From NCBI GenBank assembly GCA_963759095.1, contig CAVWYF010000037.1, forward strand, positions 32,400 through 96,399: a DNA stretch of 64,000 bases, read 5' to 3'. A program made the translations under genes and the position numbers. Shown piece by piece: positions 45,004-53,654 of this stretch (its first letter is position 1; every line of letters starts with the position of its first letter). The notes under the pieces were generated by a model. That model made no database searches and had not been told where the DNA came from. It saw only the letters and a list, made by a program, of their open reading frames with translations. This DNA is from Anderseniella sp963759095. Lineage in GTDB: Bacteria; Pseudomonadota; Alphaproteobacteria; Rhizobiales; Aestuariivirgaceae.

Positions 45004-45169
45004 CTTCAAGGTCGTGTGCAGAGGAAATTCACGGGGGGACCTTGATCGTTTTTGACCATATTTGATGGTATGAGGATTTACGTTGATTTGCGTCAGCCAC
45101 CAGCATCACAAGCTATGATATAATGACAAATATAATAGTCTGCTGACCACGTCACAGGCCATTTTAGAA

Positions 45170-45262
45170 CCCATCAGCGCGCGAAACAGCTTGCTGAGTC
45201 CCCTCTTTGCACCGGAAACGACAGAACGCGCGTCAGTGAGTCTCTGACGGGCTTCCAGAGGC
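45170..45262. repeat. Island intergenic repeat family 2, copy B
   Basis: CCATCAGCGCGCGAAACAGC then TTGCTGAGTCCCC, GCACCGGAAACGACAGAACG and CGCGTCAGTGAG. It is close to 32655-32745. Confidence 0.7.
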
Positions 45263-45539
45263 TGTCTGCCTGCCATTTACCCTGACGTCAGTATATTGAC
45301 CTTATGTCAAGATTGACGTTGGTGAAATTTGCGCGCACACTCTCTCTGCCTTCGTGAGCCTTGCGCCACACAATTGTAAATAAATCAAGTGGCGCAGTCG
45401 CAACGTCCTCAATCCCATCCAAAAGGGAATGCTTGGTAGGTGCATGACAAAACCGTCTTGCAATCGGGCCGTTTGAGAGCGTTCAATTCCCTGATTTTGT
45501 TGGTGTATCTCAGCCGGTGTCGTCACTGTGGAGAGCAAA

Positions 45540-46361
45540 ATGACCATAATCGCAATGACGCGCGAGATGGGAACACTTGGCAAGGACGTTGCCAAACACC
45601 TCGTGGACCGGCTTGATGTTCGACTTGTCCATCATGAACTGGTGGAGGCTCCGTTGGACCGACGGGAGACGCGGACGGCAAGCGAGGTCCACCGGTACTT
45701 GGAGGAGGACGGTGACAACGCAGATCAGCGTGACTCCACGCTTGCGGGCGACGGTTACTTAACGCCAGAGGACATTCTCTCACTCGCCAGTCGGGGGGAT
45801 GTGATATTTCGCGGTTGGGGGGCAGCACGACTGCTCCATTCATTTCCGCATATCCTCTGCGTCCGGATTTGTGCTCCAATGGAGGATCGTATCAGAGAGA
45901 TGATGCAGCGACTTGGAGTTGAAGAAGCTAGCGCTCGCGACAAAATAAAACGAAACGATAATTCGCATGCCTCTGTATTCACGCGGTTCTTTGGGGCTGA
46001 TTGGCGCGACCCTTTGAACTATGATTTGGTCCTGAATACCGGGCAGATCAATCCTGAGGGCTGCGCCGACATAATTATCGACGCTATCAAGAGTCCGGCC
46101 TTCAGCGAGAGTGACGTTTCGCGCAAAGAGCTTGCCGACCAATTGACGAAAGCACGGATTACCTCCTTGTTTAAGGCTACTGAACAGATGAACAACCGGA
46201 CCAAGAATGTCTATGTCTCAGTTGCTGAAGGCAATGTGACGCTCTATGGAGCTGTTTGTGATGTCGGCGCTGCAGGAGACATCGAGAAAGCGATCCAAGC
46301 CCACATCGGGTCCAACGCAGTGCAAAACGATATTCAGACCATTGGCCCCTACACAAATTGA
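45540..46361 (+). CDS. Cytidylate kinase-like protein with C-terminal BON domain (copy 2)
   Basis: 273 residues; the ATG at 45540 follows GGAGAG. MTIIAMTREMGTLGKDVAKH matches the Cytidylate_kin2 P-loop position, then LVHHELVEAPLDRRE, LASRGDVIFRGWGAARLLHS and ILCVRICAPMEDRIREMMQR, parallel to the paralogue at 38720. Residues ~205-270 (NRTKNVYVSVAEGNVTLYGA and EKAIQAHIGSNAVQNDI) form a BON domain, usually a lipid- or ligand-binding fold. A nucleotide-kinase-like domain joined to BON is unusual. The phosphate loop is altered, so enzymatic activity is uncertain. Confidence 0.8.
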   Translation: MTIIAMTREMGTLGKDVAKHLVDRLDVRLVHHELVEAPLDRRETRTASEVHRYLEEDGDNADQRDSTLAGDGYLTPEDILSLASRGDVIFRGWGAARLLHSFPHILCVRICAPMEDRIREMMQRLGVEEASARDKIKRNDNSHASVFTRFFGADWRDPLNYDLVLNTGQINPEGCADIIIDAIKSPAFSESDVSRKELADQLTKARITSLFKATEQMNNRTKNVYVSVAEGNVTLYGAVCDVGAAGDIEKAIQAHIGSNAVQNDIQTIGPYTN

Positions 46362-46489
46362 CCTGCCTGTCGAGGGTGTTCCAATTTGATTGGGTAGAGC
46401 GTAGCCGGAGTATCCCTCAGGACGATGCGTTTCGGGGTCGGAAGTTACATTGCGACGGGGCCGTGCGGTGGATTTGAATAACTCTACCC

Positions 46490-46821
46490 CCCAGTGCTGC
46501 CGCCAGCCTCAAAACCTCGCGTCTACCCGGCACCGTCAGCTCAAGGAAGCCCGAAAGCCCTGTTAGGCTGGTTGTGTACCGGCGAAACCGAAAACGCTCT
46601 GTACGGTCGCACCGCGGATCGGGAATGGGCATTTAAAAGTGACCCACACCTTCACAAGCCTCAGGCCTAAAGTCCACCTGCATGGTTTCAGACGGTACAC
46701 AAGTCTCAGGTGGTCAGGTGCCTGACAGACTGGTTCGGTCAGCAATCGCGCTGTGGGAGGTTTCTGGGGAGGCCAATTAAAAAGGCCCGGAGCTTACGTG
46801 AGAGAACCGCAACTCCGGGCC
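46490..46821. repeat. Island intergenic repeat family 1, copy E (long), ending in a hairpin
   Basis: Starts with CTGCCGCCAGCCTCAAAACC, then has the ~120-base block shared with 42.45 kb, then GGTTTCAGACGGTACACAAG, GTCAGGTGCCTGAC (a perfect palindrome) and CGCGCTGTGGGAGG. It ends with a stem GGCCCGGAG/CTCCGGGCC (46784-46821); read on the minus strand this is a hairpin followed by five T. No gene is seen in 46362-46954. Confidence 0.75.
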
Positions 46822-46954
46822 TGATCAGAATATGTACGCCACGCACGCTTAGGCATGAGGCTCCTTACCAGCGGTCCCGGAGAAACTTTTGTGTTCATCG
46901 TTTGTTCAAGAGTTGTTATACTGCCTCAGAACAGGCTGTAACAGGACGAGAGCA

Positions 46955-47371
46955 ATGAGCGCGGGGCAGTTTCAGAAAGGTGTGAGCGGCAATCCCGGGG
47001 GAAGACCTCAAGTAGCACCTGAAGTGCGTGATCTAGCGAAATCCACTGCACCTGCTGCGTTTGCCCGGATTATTGAGCTTGTGCACGATGTGGATCCACG
47101 AGTTGCATTGGCAGCCTCCAATGCAGTGCTTGATCGTGCCTATGGCAAGCCTGCATCCGAAGAGCGCACAGCCACGTTTGAAATGAAACAGATCACATCT
47201 GCTGCTGACGTCGTTGAGGCCATCTCGGACCTGCTCAAGGCTACTGCCAACGGTGAAGTGAGTATCCCAGAAGCCAAGGAACTGACCTCCATTATAGAAG
47301 CTCAGCGCAAGGCCATCGAGACCACGGATCTCGAGGTTCGCATCATCAAGCTGGAAGGAAGGTCGCAATGA
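46955..47371 (+). CDS. DUF5681-domain phage-type protein
   Basis: 138 residues; start at 46955 with GGACGAGAG upstream. FQKGVSGNPGGRPQ is the diagnostic N-terminal motif of DUF5681 proteins, which often lie next to phage terminase or transfer genes. The remainder is helical with AALAASNAVLDRAYGKPASE, a segment shared by many of these proteins. The next gene overlaps by four bases (ATGA). No terminase large subunit is nearby. Confidence 0.8.
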   Translation: MSAGQFQKGVSGNPGGRPQVAPEVRDLAKSTAPAAFARIIELVHDVDPRVALAASNAVLDRAYGKPASEERTATFEMKQITSAADVVEAISDLLKATANGEVSIPEAKELTSIIEAQRKAIETTDLEVRIIKLEGRSQ

Positions 47372-47586
47372 ACAGCCGTCTCAACGCCCGGGTTTCTGGA
47401 CTGGAGGAACAGCGCAACTTACAAATGCAGTGTCGCGAATTATCTACAGAGGAACTCGCACGTCATATCATCTTCACGCTCCACCGCATCAAGCATGGTC
47501 ACACAAAGAACGATAATCTGCTCAAGCTGCTGCGGCGCAATCCCGCTCTTCGAGATCGCTTGGACCAATTTATGAGCGAAGCTTAA
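47368..47586 (+). CDS. Small hypothetical protein coupled to the DUF5681 gene
   Basis: 72 residues, all-helical prediction: MNSRLNARVSGLEEQRNLQM, then LSTEELARHIIFTLHRIKHG and a basic tail. The ATGA overlap with the DUF5681 gene indicates coupled translation. No known domain. It is the last island gene before the tRNA attachment site. Confidence 0.6.
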   Translation: MNSRLNARVSGLEEQRNLQMQCRELSTEELARHIIFTLHRIKHGHTKNDNLLKLLRRNPALRDRLDQFMSEA

Positions 47587-47754
47587 TGGCAACAGCTACA
47601 AAGGTCTGGGCGAGGCCCGATGCGAGGCCGCAGTAAGTGGGCGAAGAACTACGATTAGCCCACCCAACAACGACACGTAGTGGGGATGACAGTGGGGAAG
47701 AATACTGACGACTTCAGTATTGTGCAGCAATACCAATGACATATGAGGTATAGC

Positions 47755-47768
47755 TGGCGGAGAGAAAG
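47755..47768. repeat. attR of the island, within tRNA-Ser
   Basis: TGGCGGAGAGAAAG, identical to 23860-23873. It covers the last 14 bases of the tRNA including CCA. Confidence 0.8.
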
Positions 47769-47844
47769 GGATTCGAACCCTTGATACGGTTACCCGCATA
47801 CACACTTTCCAGGCGTGCGCCTTCAACCACTCGGCCACCTCTCC
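47755..47844 (-). tRNA. tRNA-Ser (GGA)
   Basis: The complement reads GGAGAGGTGGCCGAGTGGTT at the 5' end, a CTGGAAA anticodon loop (anticodon GGA), a long variable arm (class II), GGTTCGAATCCC in the T arm and CTCTCCGCCA at the 3' end with CCA encoded. The acceptor stem GGAGAGG/TTCTCTCC pairs. Its 3' end is the island attachment site, so the gene stays intact after integration. Confidence 0.97.
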
Positions 47845-47988
47845 AGCACTGGCGGGAACATACACATAAGTGGTTGAAGATCAAGGCGTTGCATCACACA
47901 ATTGTAACTGCCTGATCCACTTGCAAGTTCGCCCGCGTATGACAACATAGGCAACAGTATTTCAAATACATGGAAAGGGATTACGCTC

Positions 47989-48645
47989 ATGTTCGGTTTT
48001 GCCCGCAAGAAGCTCGATATACCATCGCCCGCAGATGCACTTCCCGGGCGCGATACGCCTGTCCCGACGGCTGCAAAACACCTGGTCAACGGCAACCCGC
48101 TAAAGGGTCCCTATCCGGCGGGCCACGAGATCGCCTATCTGGCTTTCGGCTGTTACTGGGGCTGTGAACGGGAGTTCTGGATCAGGCCGGGCGTGTGGGT
48201 GACAGCGGTCGGCAACATTGGCGGAACAACACCGAACCCGACCTATGAAGAGGTCTGCTCCGGCCAGACCGGCCATGCCGAAGCGGTCATGGTGGTATTC
48301 GATCCAAAGGCCGTTTCCTATGACCAGATCCTGAAATATTTCTGGGAAGCGCACGACCCCACGCAAGGCATGCGGCAGGGCAATGATGTCGGCACCCAGT
48401 ACCGCTCCGGCATTTACTGGGTTGGCGACGCGCAGCGCGACGCGGCCCTGGCCTCAAAGGCTGCCTACCAGAAGGCCCTGGACGCCAGGGGCCTCGGCTC
48501 GATCACCACGGAAGTGCGTGAAGCGCCCGAGTTCTACTTCGCCGAGACCTACCACCAGCAATACCTGGCCAGGAACCCGAACGGCTATTGCGGCCTGGCC
48601 GGCACCGGCGTGACATGTCCGGTCGGGGTCGGCGTCGAGGCATGA
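47989..48645 (+). CDS. msrA: Peptide-methionine (S)-S-oxide reductase
   Basis: 218 residues. FGCYWGCEREFW holds the catalytic Cys (residue 55) in the family motif, usually GCFWG. GNIGGTTPNPTYEEVCSGQT, HAEAVMVVFDP, FWEAHDPTQGMRQGNDVGTQYR (in two parts) and YHQQYLARNPNGYC follow. The N-terminal extension of ~45 residues is typical of the longer alphaproteobacterial MsrA. It reduces methionine S-sulfoxide with thioredoxin. Probably cytoplasmic, since no signal peptide is seen. Confidence 0.95.
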   Translation: MFGFARKKLDIPSPADALPGRDTPVPTAAKHLVNGNPLKGPYPAGHEIAYLAFGCYWGCEREFWIRPGVWVTAVGNIGGTTPNPTYEEVCSGQTGHAEAVMVVFDPKAVSYDQILKYFWEAHDPTQGMRQGNDVGTQYRSGIYWVGDAQRDAALASKAAYQKALDARGLGSITTEVREAPEFYFAETYHQQYLARNPNGYCGLAGTGVTCPVGVGVEA

Positions 48646-48648
48646 TAC

Positions 48649-48688
48649 TGGTCGAACAGCTTATCCGCCTTCGGCGGGCCGTTCTCCG
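48649..48688. repeat. REP-like inverted element, left copy
   Basis: TGGTCGAACAGCTTATCCGC followed by CTTCGGCGGGCCGTTCTCCG. The complement, with four or five mismatches, lies at 53481-53520, so this pair flanks the pheST-rplT-rpmI block. Confidence 0.75.
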
Positions 48689-48720
48689 ACCCCGAATAAC
48701 CGTAGTGATGAATTCCGAAC

Positions 48721-48954
48721 CGAAGCACGAAGTGCTGAGGCAAGGCCGACTGGCCGCCGCACGAAGTGCGCCCCAGCGGAGCGCAGCCGCAGGCTGCTTG
48801 CGTGAGCGGAATAAGACACCCGGTTCTCCGATCCTGAACAACCATAGTGATGAATTCCTCCGAAGCACGAAGTGCTGAGGCAAGCGCGACTGCGCGCCGC
48901 ACGAAGTGCGCCCCAGCGGAGCGCAGCCGAAGGCTGCTTGCGTGAGCGGAATAA
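48721..48954. repeat. Two 94-bp REP-like units
   Basis: Units at 48721-48814 and 48861-48954 run from CGAAGCACGAAGTGCTGAGG to TGCGTGAGCGGAATAA and are near identical. A partial copy is at 53598-53643 and an inverted one near 53183-53218. They occupy the gap between msrA and pheT. Confidence 0.8.
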
Positions 48955-48958
48955 ACAG

Positions 48959-51360
48959 CTACCCCCTAAGGGTAGCCCCGGTTGCCTTGGTGACACCGGC
49001 AACGATTGCCTTGGACACGGCATCGATCTCTTCGTCGGTCAGGGTCTTTTCCCTGGGCTGGAGCGTGACCTCGATGGCGAGTGAGCGCTTGCCCTCGCCG
49101 AGATTGCCGCCTTCAAAGACATCAAACACCGAGACGTCCGAAACCAGGGCTTTCTCAGCCCCGCGCGCGGCCCGCAGCAGCTTGTCAGCCGGCACATCGG
49201 CGTCGATGACAAAGGCAAAATCGCGCTTCACCGGCAACAGATCCGATGTATCCATCGGCGGACGGGCAGCCTGTGATGACTTCGGCTCCGGAATGGCGTC
49301 AATGTTCATCTCAAAAGCCACCAGCGGGCCCTTCACATCCATGGCGTCAAGCACGCGCGGATGCACCTCGCCAAACCAGCCGAGCTGGTTCTTCGGCCCC
49401 AGTTGCACGGTTCCGGACCTGCCGGGGTGGAACCAGGACGGTGCACCCTGCACCACCTGGACGCTGGCAACCGGCGCACCTGCGACAGCGAGTGCCGCCA
49501 TCAGGTCGGCCTTGGCATCAAATGCATCGACATTGCGCGCCTTCTCGCCCCAGTGGCGCGGACCGGTCTGGCCGCGCCGGACACCGGATGCCCGCAAGGT
49601 CTCGTCTTGCGGCTGTCACCGGCATAGACCTGGCCCACTTCGAACAGGCCGACCTGGGCCTGGCCGCGATCAACATTACGGCCGGTTGCCGCCACCAGGT
49701 TGGCGATCAGCGACGGCCGCATGTCGGACAATTCAACCGAGATCGGATTGGCCAGCTTGAGTTCCGGCTGGCCGCCGCCGAACAGGTCTGCCTGGGCTGC
49801 CGGCAGGAACGACCAGGTTACCGCCTCGTTGAGCCCGCGCCCGGCCAGCGCCCGGCGAGCCGCCAGCATGCGTTTCTGGCGGGTGGTCAAAACCGGCTTG
49901 GCAACGGCATGGGCGCGCTGCATGGGCTCCGAGCGTACCTGGTCCAGTCCATAGATGCGGCAGACCTCTTCAACCAGGTCCGCTTCGCCATGGACATCCG
50001 GCCGCCAGCTTGGCACTGCACACGACAACACATCGCCCTTGTCGGTGACAGCAAAGCCGAGTGCGGTGAGAATGTCCACCTGCCGGGCTTCCGGAACATC
50101 GATACCGCCCAGCGACCTGACACGGGTCTTGCGCAGGTCATAGGACCGGGTGTTCAAGGGCGCAGCACCGGCAATCACCAGTTCGGACGGCTCGCCGCCA
50201 CACAGGTCCGTGATCATCTGCGTTGCAAGCTGGGCACCCGCCTCCACAAAGGCAGGGTCAACGCCACGTTCGAAACGATAGCGCGCATCGGTGATAACAT
50301 TGAGCTTGCGGCCGGTGGCGGCGGTGCGGACCGGATCAAAAAAGGCTGCTTCAATGAACACATCCGTGGTGTTTTCGTCACAACCCGACATCTCACCGCC
50401 AATGATGCCGGCAATGCCTTCAGCACCATTGTCATCGGCGATCACCGTCATGGTCTCGTCCAGCGTGTACTCCTTGCCGTCCAGCGCCATGAGTGTCTCG
50501 CCAGTTCTGGCCATGCGGGCATGGACAGTGCCATGCACCTTGCCGGCATCGAACACGTGCAGCGGACGACCAAAGCCGAAGGTGATGTAATTGGTGATAT
50601 CGACCAGCGCGGAGATCGGGCGCAGGCCGATGGCCATCAGCCAGCGCTGCAGCCAGTCCGGTGAGGGACCGTTCTTCACGCCCTTGATGTGGCGGCCGAC
50701 AAACATCGAGCACGGCATCGGGTCTTCATCGCCGAACCGCAATTCAACGCCGATGGGAGATTTGTAGGTACCCTTGATTTCGGGCACTTCGAGCGGTTTC
50801 AGCCTGCCAAGGCCCTTGGCCGCCAGGTCACGCGCAATTCCGTAAACACCCAGCGCATCGGGCCGGTTCGGGGTTATGGCCACATCAATCACCGGATCAT
50901 CAAGGCCCAGGGCCTCGGCCGCGCTCATGCCGATGGGGAAGTCTTCCTCAAGGTCGATGATGCCGTCATGTGAATCGGAAATCATCAGTTCGCGCTCCGA
51001 ACACAACATGCCGGCGCTTTCGACACCGCGAATGGTGCCGACCTCAAGATCAACGCCGGTGCCGGGCACATGGGTGCCAGGGCCTGCGAATACGCCTATC
51101 AGGCCGGTACGTGCATTGGGCGCTCCACACACCACCTGCACCAGGCCGTTGCTGGTTTCCACGTCGCATACGCGCAGACGATCAGCATTGGGGTGCTGGC
51201 GGGCTTCTTTCACCTTGCAGATGGTGAAGGCGGCCAGCGCTTTTGTCTGGTCCTCAACACCTTCGACCTCAAGGCCGACACCAACGAGGCCGTCGCAGAT
51301 TTCGTCAATCGTGGCGTCCGTGTCGAGATGCTGTTTCAGCCATTTCAGCGTGAACTTCAT
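48959..51360 (-). CDS. pheT: Phenylalanine-tRNA ligase beta subunit, with a single-base frameshift
   Basis: About 800 residues once the frame is repaired. The start at 51360 (MKFTLKWLKQHLDTDATIDE) overlaps the pheS stop (ATGA). The N-terminal tRNA-binding-like domain, B3/4 editing domain (HVFDAGKVHG) and B5 domain are in one frame. Near 49605 the frame breaks: after VYAGDS the sequence continues in the next frame as DETLRASGVRRGQTGPRHWG and runs to the C-terminal FDX-ACB domain (LPVKRDFAFVIDADVPAD). One C missing from a CCC run explains it. PheT is essential, so this is almost certainly a sequence error, not a pseudogene. Confidence 0.93.
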
Positions 51361-52431
51361 GACAGTCCTCCTGCCAGTGTCGGCACGTTGAGTGAGCGGA
51401 AGCCATAATGCCTCAGCCATCTGAGATCCGCCTCGAAGAAGGCCCGCAGATCAGGAATGCCGTATTTCAGCATGGCCAGCCGGTCGATCCCCATGCCGAA
51501 GGCAAAGCCCTGCACCTTGTCCGGATCCAGGCCACCTGCACGAATGACATTCGGATGCACCATGCCGGATCCGAGGATTTCCAGCCAGCTGTCGCCGACC
51601 CCAACTTTCACCTGGCCCTTTTCCCACGAACAGTTGATGTCCACTTCCATGCTTGGTTCGGTGAACGGAAAATGCGAGGCGCGGAAGCGCATTTTCACCG
51701 CATCGACTTCAAAGAACGCCTTGCAGAATTCCTCAAGGCACCATTTCAAGTGCCCCAGATGGGTCTTGTCATCCAGCACCAGGCCTTCAACCTGATGGAA
51801 CATCGGGGTGTGGGTCTGGTCTGAAGTCACAGCGGTACGTGCGGCCCGGCGCAATAATGCGGATCGGGGTTTCGCTTTCCTGCATGGTGCGGATCTGCAC
51901 CGGCGATGTGTGCGTGCGCAACACCATGCGTGACCCGTCTTCCTTGGGATTGAAATAGAAGGTGTCGTGCTCCTGGCGCGCCGGGTGATCATCAGGAATG
52001 TTCAGCGCGCCAAAATTATACCAGTCGGTTTCAATGTGCGGGCCTTCGGCCACTGCAAAACCCATGTCACCGAATATCTGGGTGATCTCTTCCCAGACCT
52101 GGGAAACCGGGTGTACCGAGCCTTGCATTTCGGGACGTGCCGGCAGCGTTACGTCGACGAACTCCGTCGCCAGGCGGGCTTCAAGGCCGGCTTCCTTCAG
52201 CGAGGCTGAGCGTGAGGCAATTGCCGCAGCCACCTTGTCCTTGAGCGCGTTCAGGGCCTGGCCCGCCTGCTTGCGCTCGTCAGGCGACATGGCTCCAAGC
52301 GTTTTCATACGCTCGGATATGGCGCCTTTCTTGCCCAGCGCCGACACCCGCACGGTGTCCAGCGTTGCCTCGTCGTGCGCTGCGTCAACAGCGCCCACTA
52401 ATTGGCTTTCCAGTTCTGCCAGTTCGGTCAT
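51357..52431 (-). CDS. pheS: Phenylalanine-tRNA ligase alpha subunit, with a single-base frameshift
   Basis: About 357 residues after repair. The start is at 52431 (MTELAELESQLVGAVDAAHD) or 52443. Class II motif 2 breaks near 51828: PGRTYRCD is followed out of frame by FRPDPHPD, while the next frame gives SDQTHTPMFHQVEGLVLDDK as expected. One extra T (GACTTCAGAC for GACTCAGAC) explains it. Downstream MRFRASHFPFTEPSMEVDIN and GFAFGMGIDRLAMLKYGIPD are normal. It forms the alpha2beta2 enzyme with PheT. The gene is essential, so a sequencing error is the most likely cause. Confidence 0.93.
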
Positions 52432-52550
52432 GGTGAAACCCATCGGTCATGTTCAAAAACAATAAAGCCGGACTTATCGCGCAATAATCATGCGGCAACA
52501 ATGCCCAGCTTAAACTTGGTGTGTTTGTAGTCAGATAGCAGCGTGTAGGC

Positions 52551-52904
52551 TTACAGCGCAGCTTTTGCCTTTTCGACCAGCACCTTGAATGCGTCTGGCT
52601 CGCGTACGGCAATATCGGACAGGACTTTACGGTCGACTTCGACACCGGCTTTGCCGAGGCCCTCGATAAATCGGCCATAGGTCATGCCCAGTTCACGGCA
52701 TGCAGCGTTGATGCGCTGAATCCACAATGAACGGAAATTGCGCTTCTTGCGACGCCTGTCGCGATAAGCGTATTGACCTGCCTTTTCCACGGCCTGGACG
52801 GCAGCGCGGAACACATTCTTGCGGCGGCCATAATAGCCCTTGGCTGCCTTGACGACTTTGCGGTGACGCGCATGAGCGGTCACACCACGTTTAACTCGTG
52901 CCAT
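52551..52904 (-). CDS. rplT: 50S ribosomal protein L20
   Basis: 117 residues, full length. MARVKRGVTAHARHRKVVKA and YYGRRKNVFRAAVQAVEKAG are the L20 signature; AAGGAG lies nine bases upstream. It binds 23S rRNA early in large-subunit assembly. It sits 24 bases after rpmI and about 120 bases before pheS, the conserved order. infC is not seen upstream. Confidence 0.98.
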   Translation of the reverse strand: MARVKRGVTAHARHRKVVKAAKGYYGRRKNVFRAAVQAVEKAGQYAYRDRRRKKRNFRSLWIQRINAACRELGMTYGRFIEGLGKAGVEVDRKVLSDIAVREPDAFKVLVEKAKAAL

Positions 52905-52928
52905 TTCGGGGTAACTCCTTGCGTACCG

Positions 52929-53126
52929 TTAGCGGTTGGGCATAAAGCCCTTGATGATCCCTGCGTCCGCATCCGTGAGGATTGTCGTACCACGCTGATT
53001 GCGGATGAACTTGTTTGATCGCTTGATCATGCCATGGCGTTTACCGGCCTGACCGGATTTCACCTTGCCGCTTGCGGTGAAGCTGAAACGCTTCTTGCAA
53101 GACGCTTTCGTCTTCATTTTGGGCAT
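52929..53126 (-). CDS. rpmI: 50S ribosomal protein L35
   Basis: 65 residues, full length: MPKMKTKASCKKRFSFTASG through KRHGMIKRSNKFIRNQRGT. GGAG lies nine bases before the ATG. First gene of the rpmI-rplT-pheST cluster here; in many genomes infC precedes it but the upstream region here holds only repeats. Confidence 0.97.
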   Translation of the reverse strand: MPKMKTKASCKKRFSFTASGKVKSGQAGKRHGMIKRSNKFIRNQRGTTILTDADAGIIKGFMPNR

Positions 53127-53654
53127 TTTGCTGTCTCCATTTTACTCACGACAATGCTCATTTGTTTGGCGAACTCAGCCAAGGCGCACTTAGTGCGGCG
53201 GCCGGTCAGCCTTGCCTTGCTTCGCTCGGAACGTGATGAGCAGGTCGTTTGAGCTTGTTTTTAAGCATTTAAACCGCCACGGCAGCCCACACTGGCCGGA
53301 CTGTTCGTTCAAACGAGGTGGCTTATACTCGCGATAGGGTCACTTGGCAACACCTTCAACCACGCCCTAAACTCATCATATGAGGTAAACGGAAACAGGT
53401 TATGACGGCGATAGACAAAGCTGGACACAAGGTTGGCAACCAGATCGGCAATGGAGATCATCACTAAAGCAGTTCAGGAGCGGAGAACACCCCGCCGCAG
53501 GCGGATAAGCTGTTCGACCAGAATAATGAATAACGACCTTCACTACCTGTGTGATGACCACCCCCTAGGCCCGACGGGCCTCGGGCCGGACAGGCCCGCC
53601 CCAGCGGAGCGCAGCCGAAGGCTGCTGGCGTGAGCAAAATAAACCGACCCAAAA
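53127..53654. other. Intergenic region with REP-like repeats
   Basis: About 530 bases. It contains an inverted partial REP unit (near 53183-53218), the right copy of the 40-bp inverted element (53481-53520) and a partial direct REP unit (53598-53643). The rpmI promoter should lie near its left end. No gene is supported. Confidence 0.6.
53481..53520. repeat. REP-like inverted element, right copy
   Basis: The complement reads TGGTCGAACAGCTTATCCGC then CTGCGGCGGGGTGTTCTCCG. It pairs with the left copy at 48649-48688 in opposite orientation. Confidence 0.75.

Larger units (their letters stand above)
23860..47768. mobile_element. Genomic island integrated at tRNA-Ser(GGA), P4-type integrase
   Basis: The island is delimited by a 14-base direct repeat, TGGCGGAGAGAAAG, at 23860-23873 and at 47755-47768, where it is the 3' end of tRNA-Ser (complement, including CCA). 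A P4-type integrase starts 144 bases inside the left copy. Contents: integrase, AlpA-like regulator, D5 primase-helicase, a radical SAM/GNAT/ACP cassette, porin, three IS elements, lrgAB, two cytidylate-kinase-like proteins, tail-fibre and DUF5681 phage-type genes. The backbone on either side encodes housekeeping or metabolic functions. Repeats and gene fragments in the right half suggest layered insertions and decay. The boundaries are seen in sequence; mobility is inference. Confidence 0.85.

Noticed and set aside
44774..45055. Plus-strand open frame of 93 codons
   Set aside because: It lies inside repeat family 1 and its hairpin; equivalent frames are not kept in other copies of the repeat.
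23860..47844. Possibility that the 14-bp repeat is chance
   Set aside because: Rejected because the repeat is exactly a tRNA 3' end, has the correct orientation, and lies next to a tRNA-type integrase with island-like content between the copies.
48959..52443. Calling pheS and pheT pseudogenes
   Set aside because: Both are essential and each has just one single-base indel in or beside a short base run; no second copy is visible, so sequence error is the better reading.
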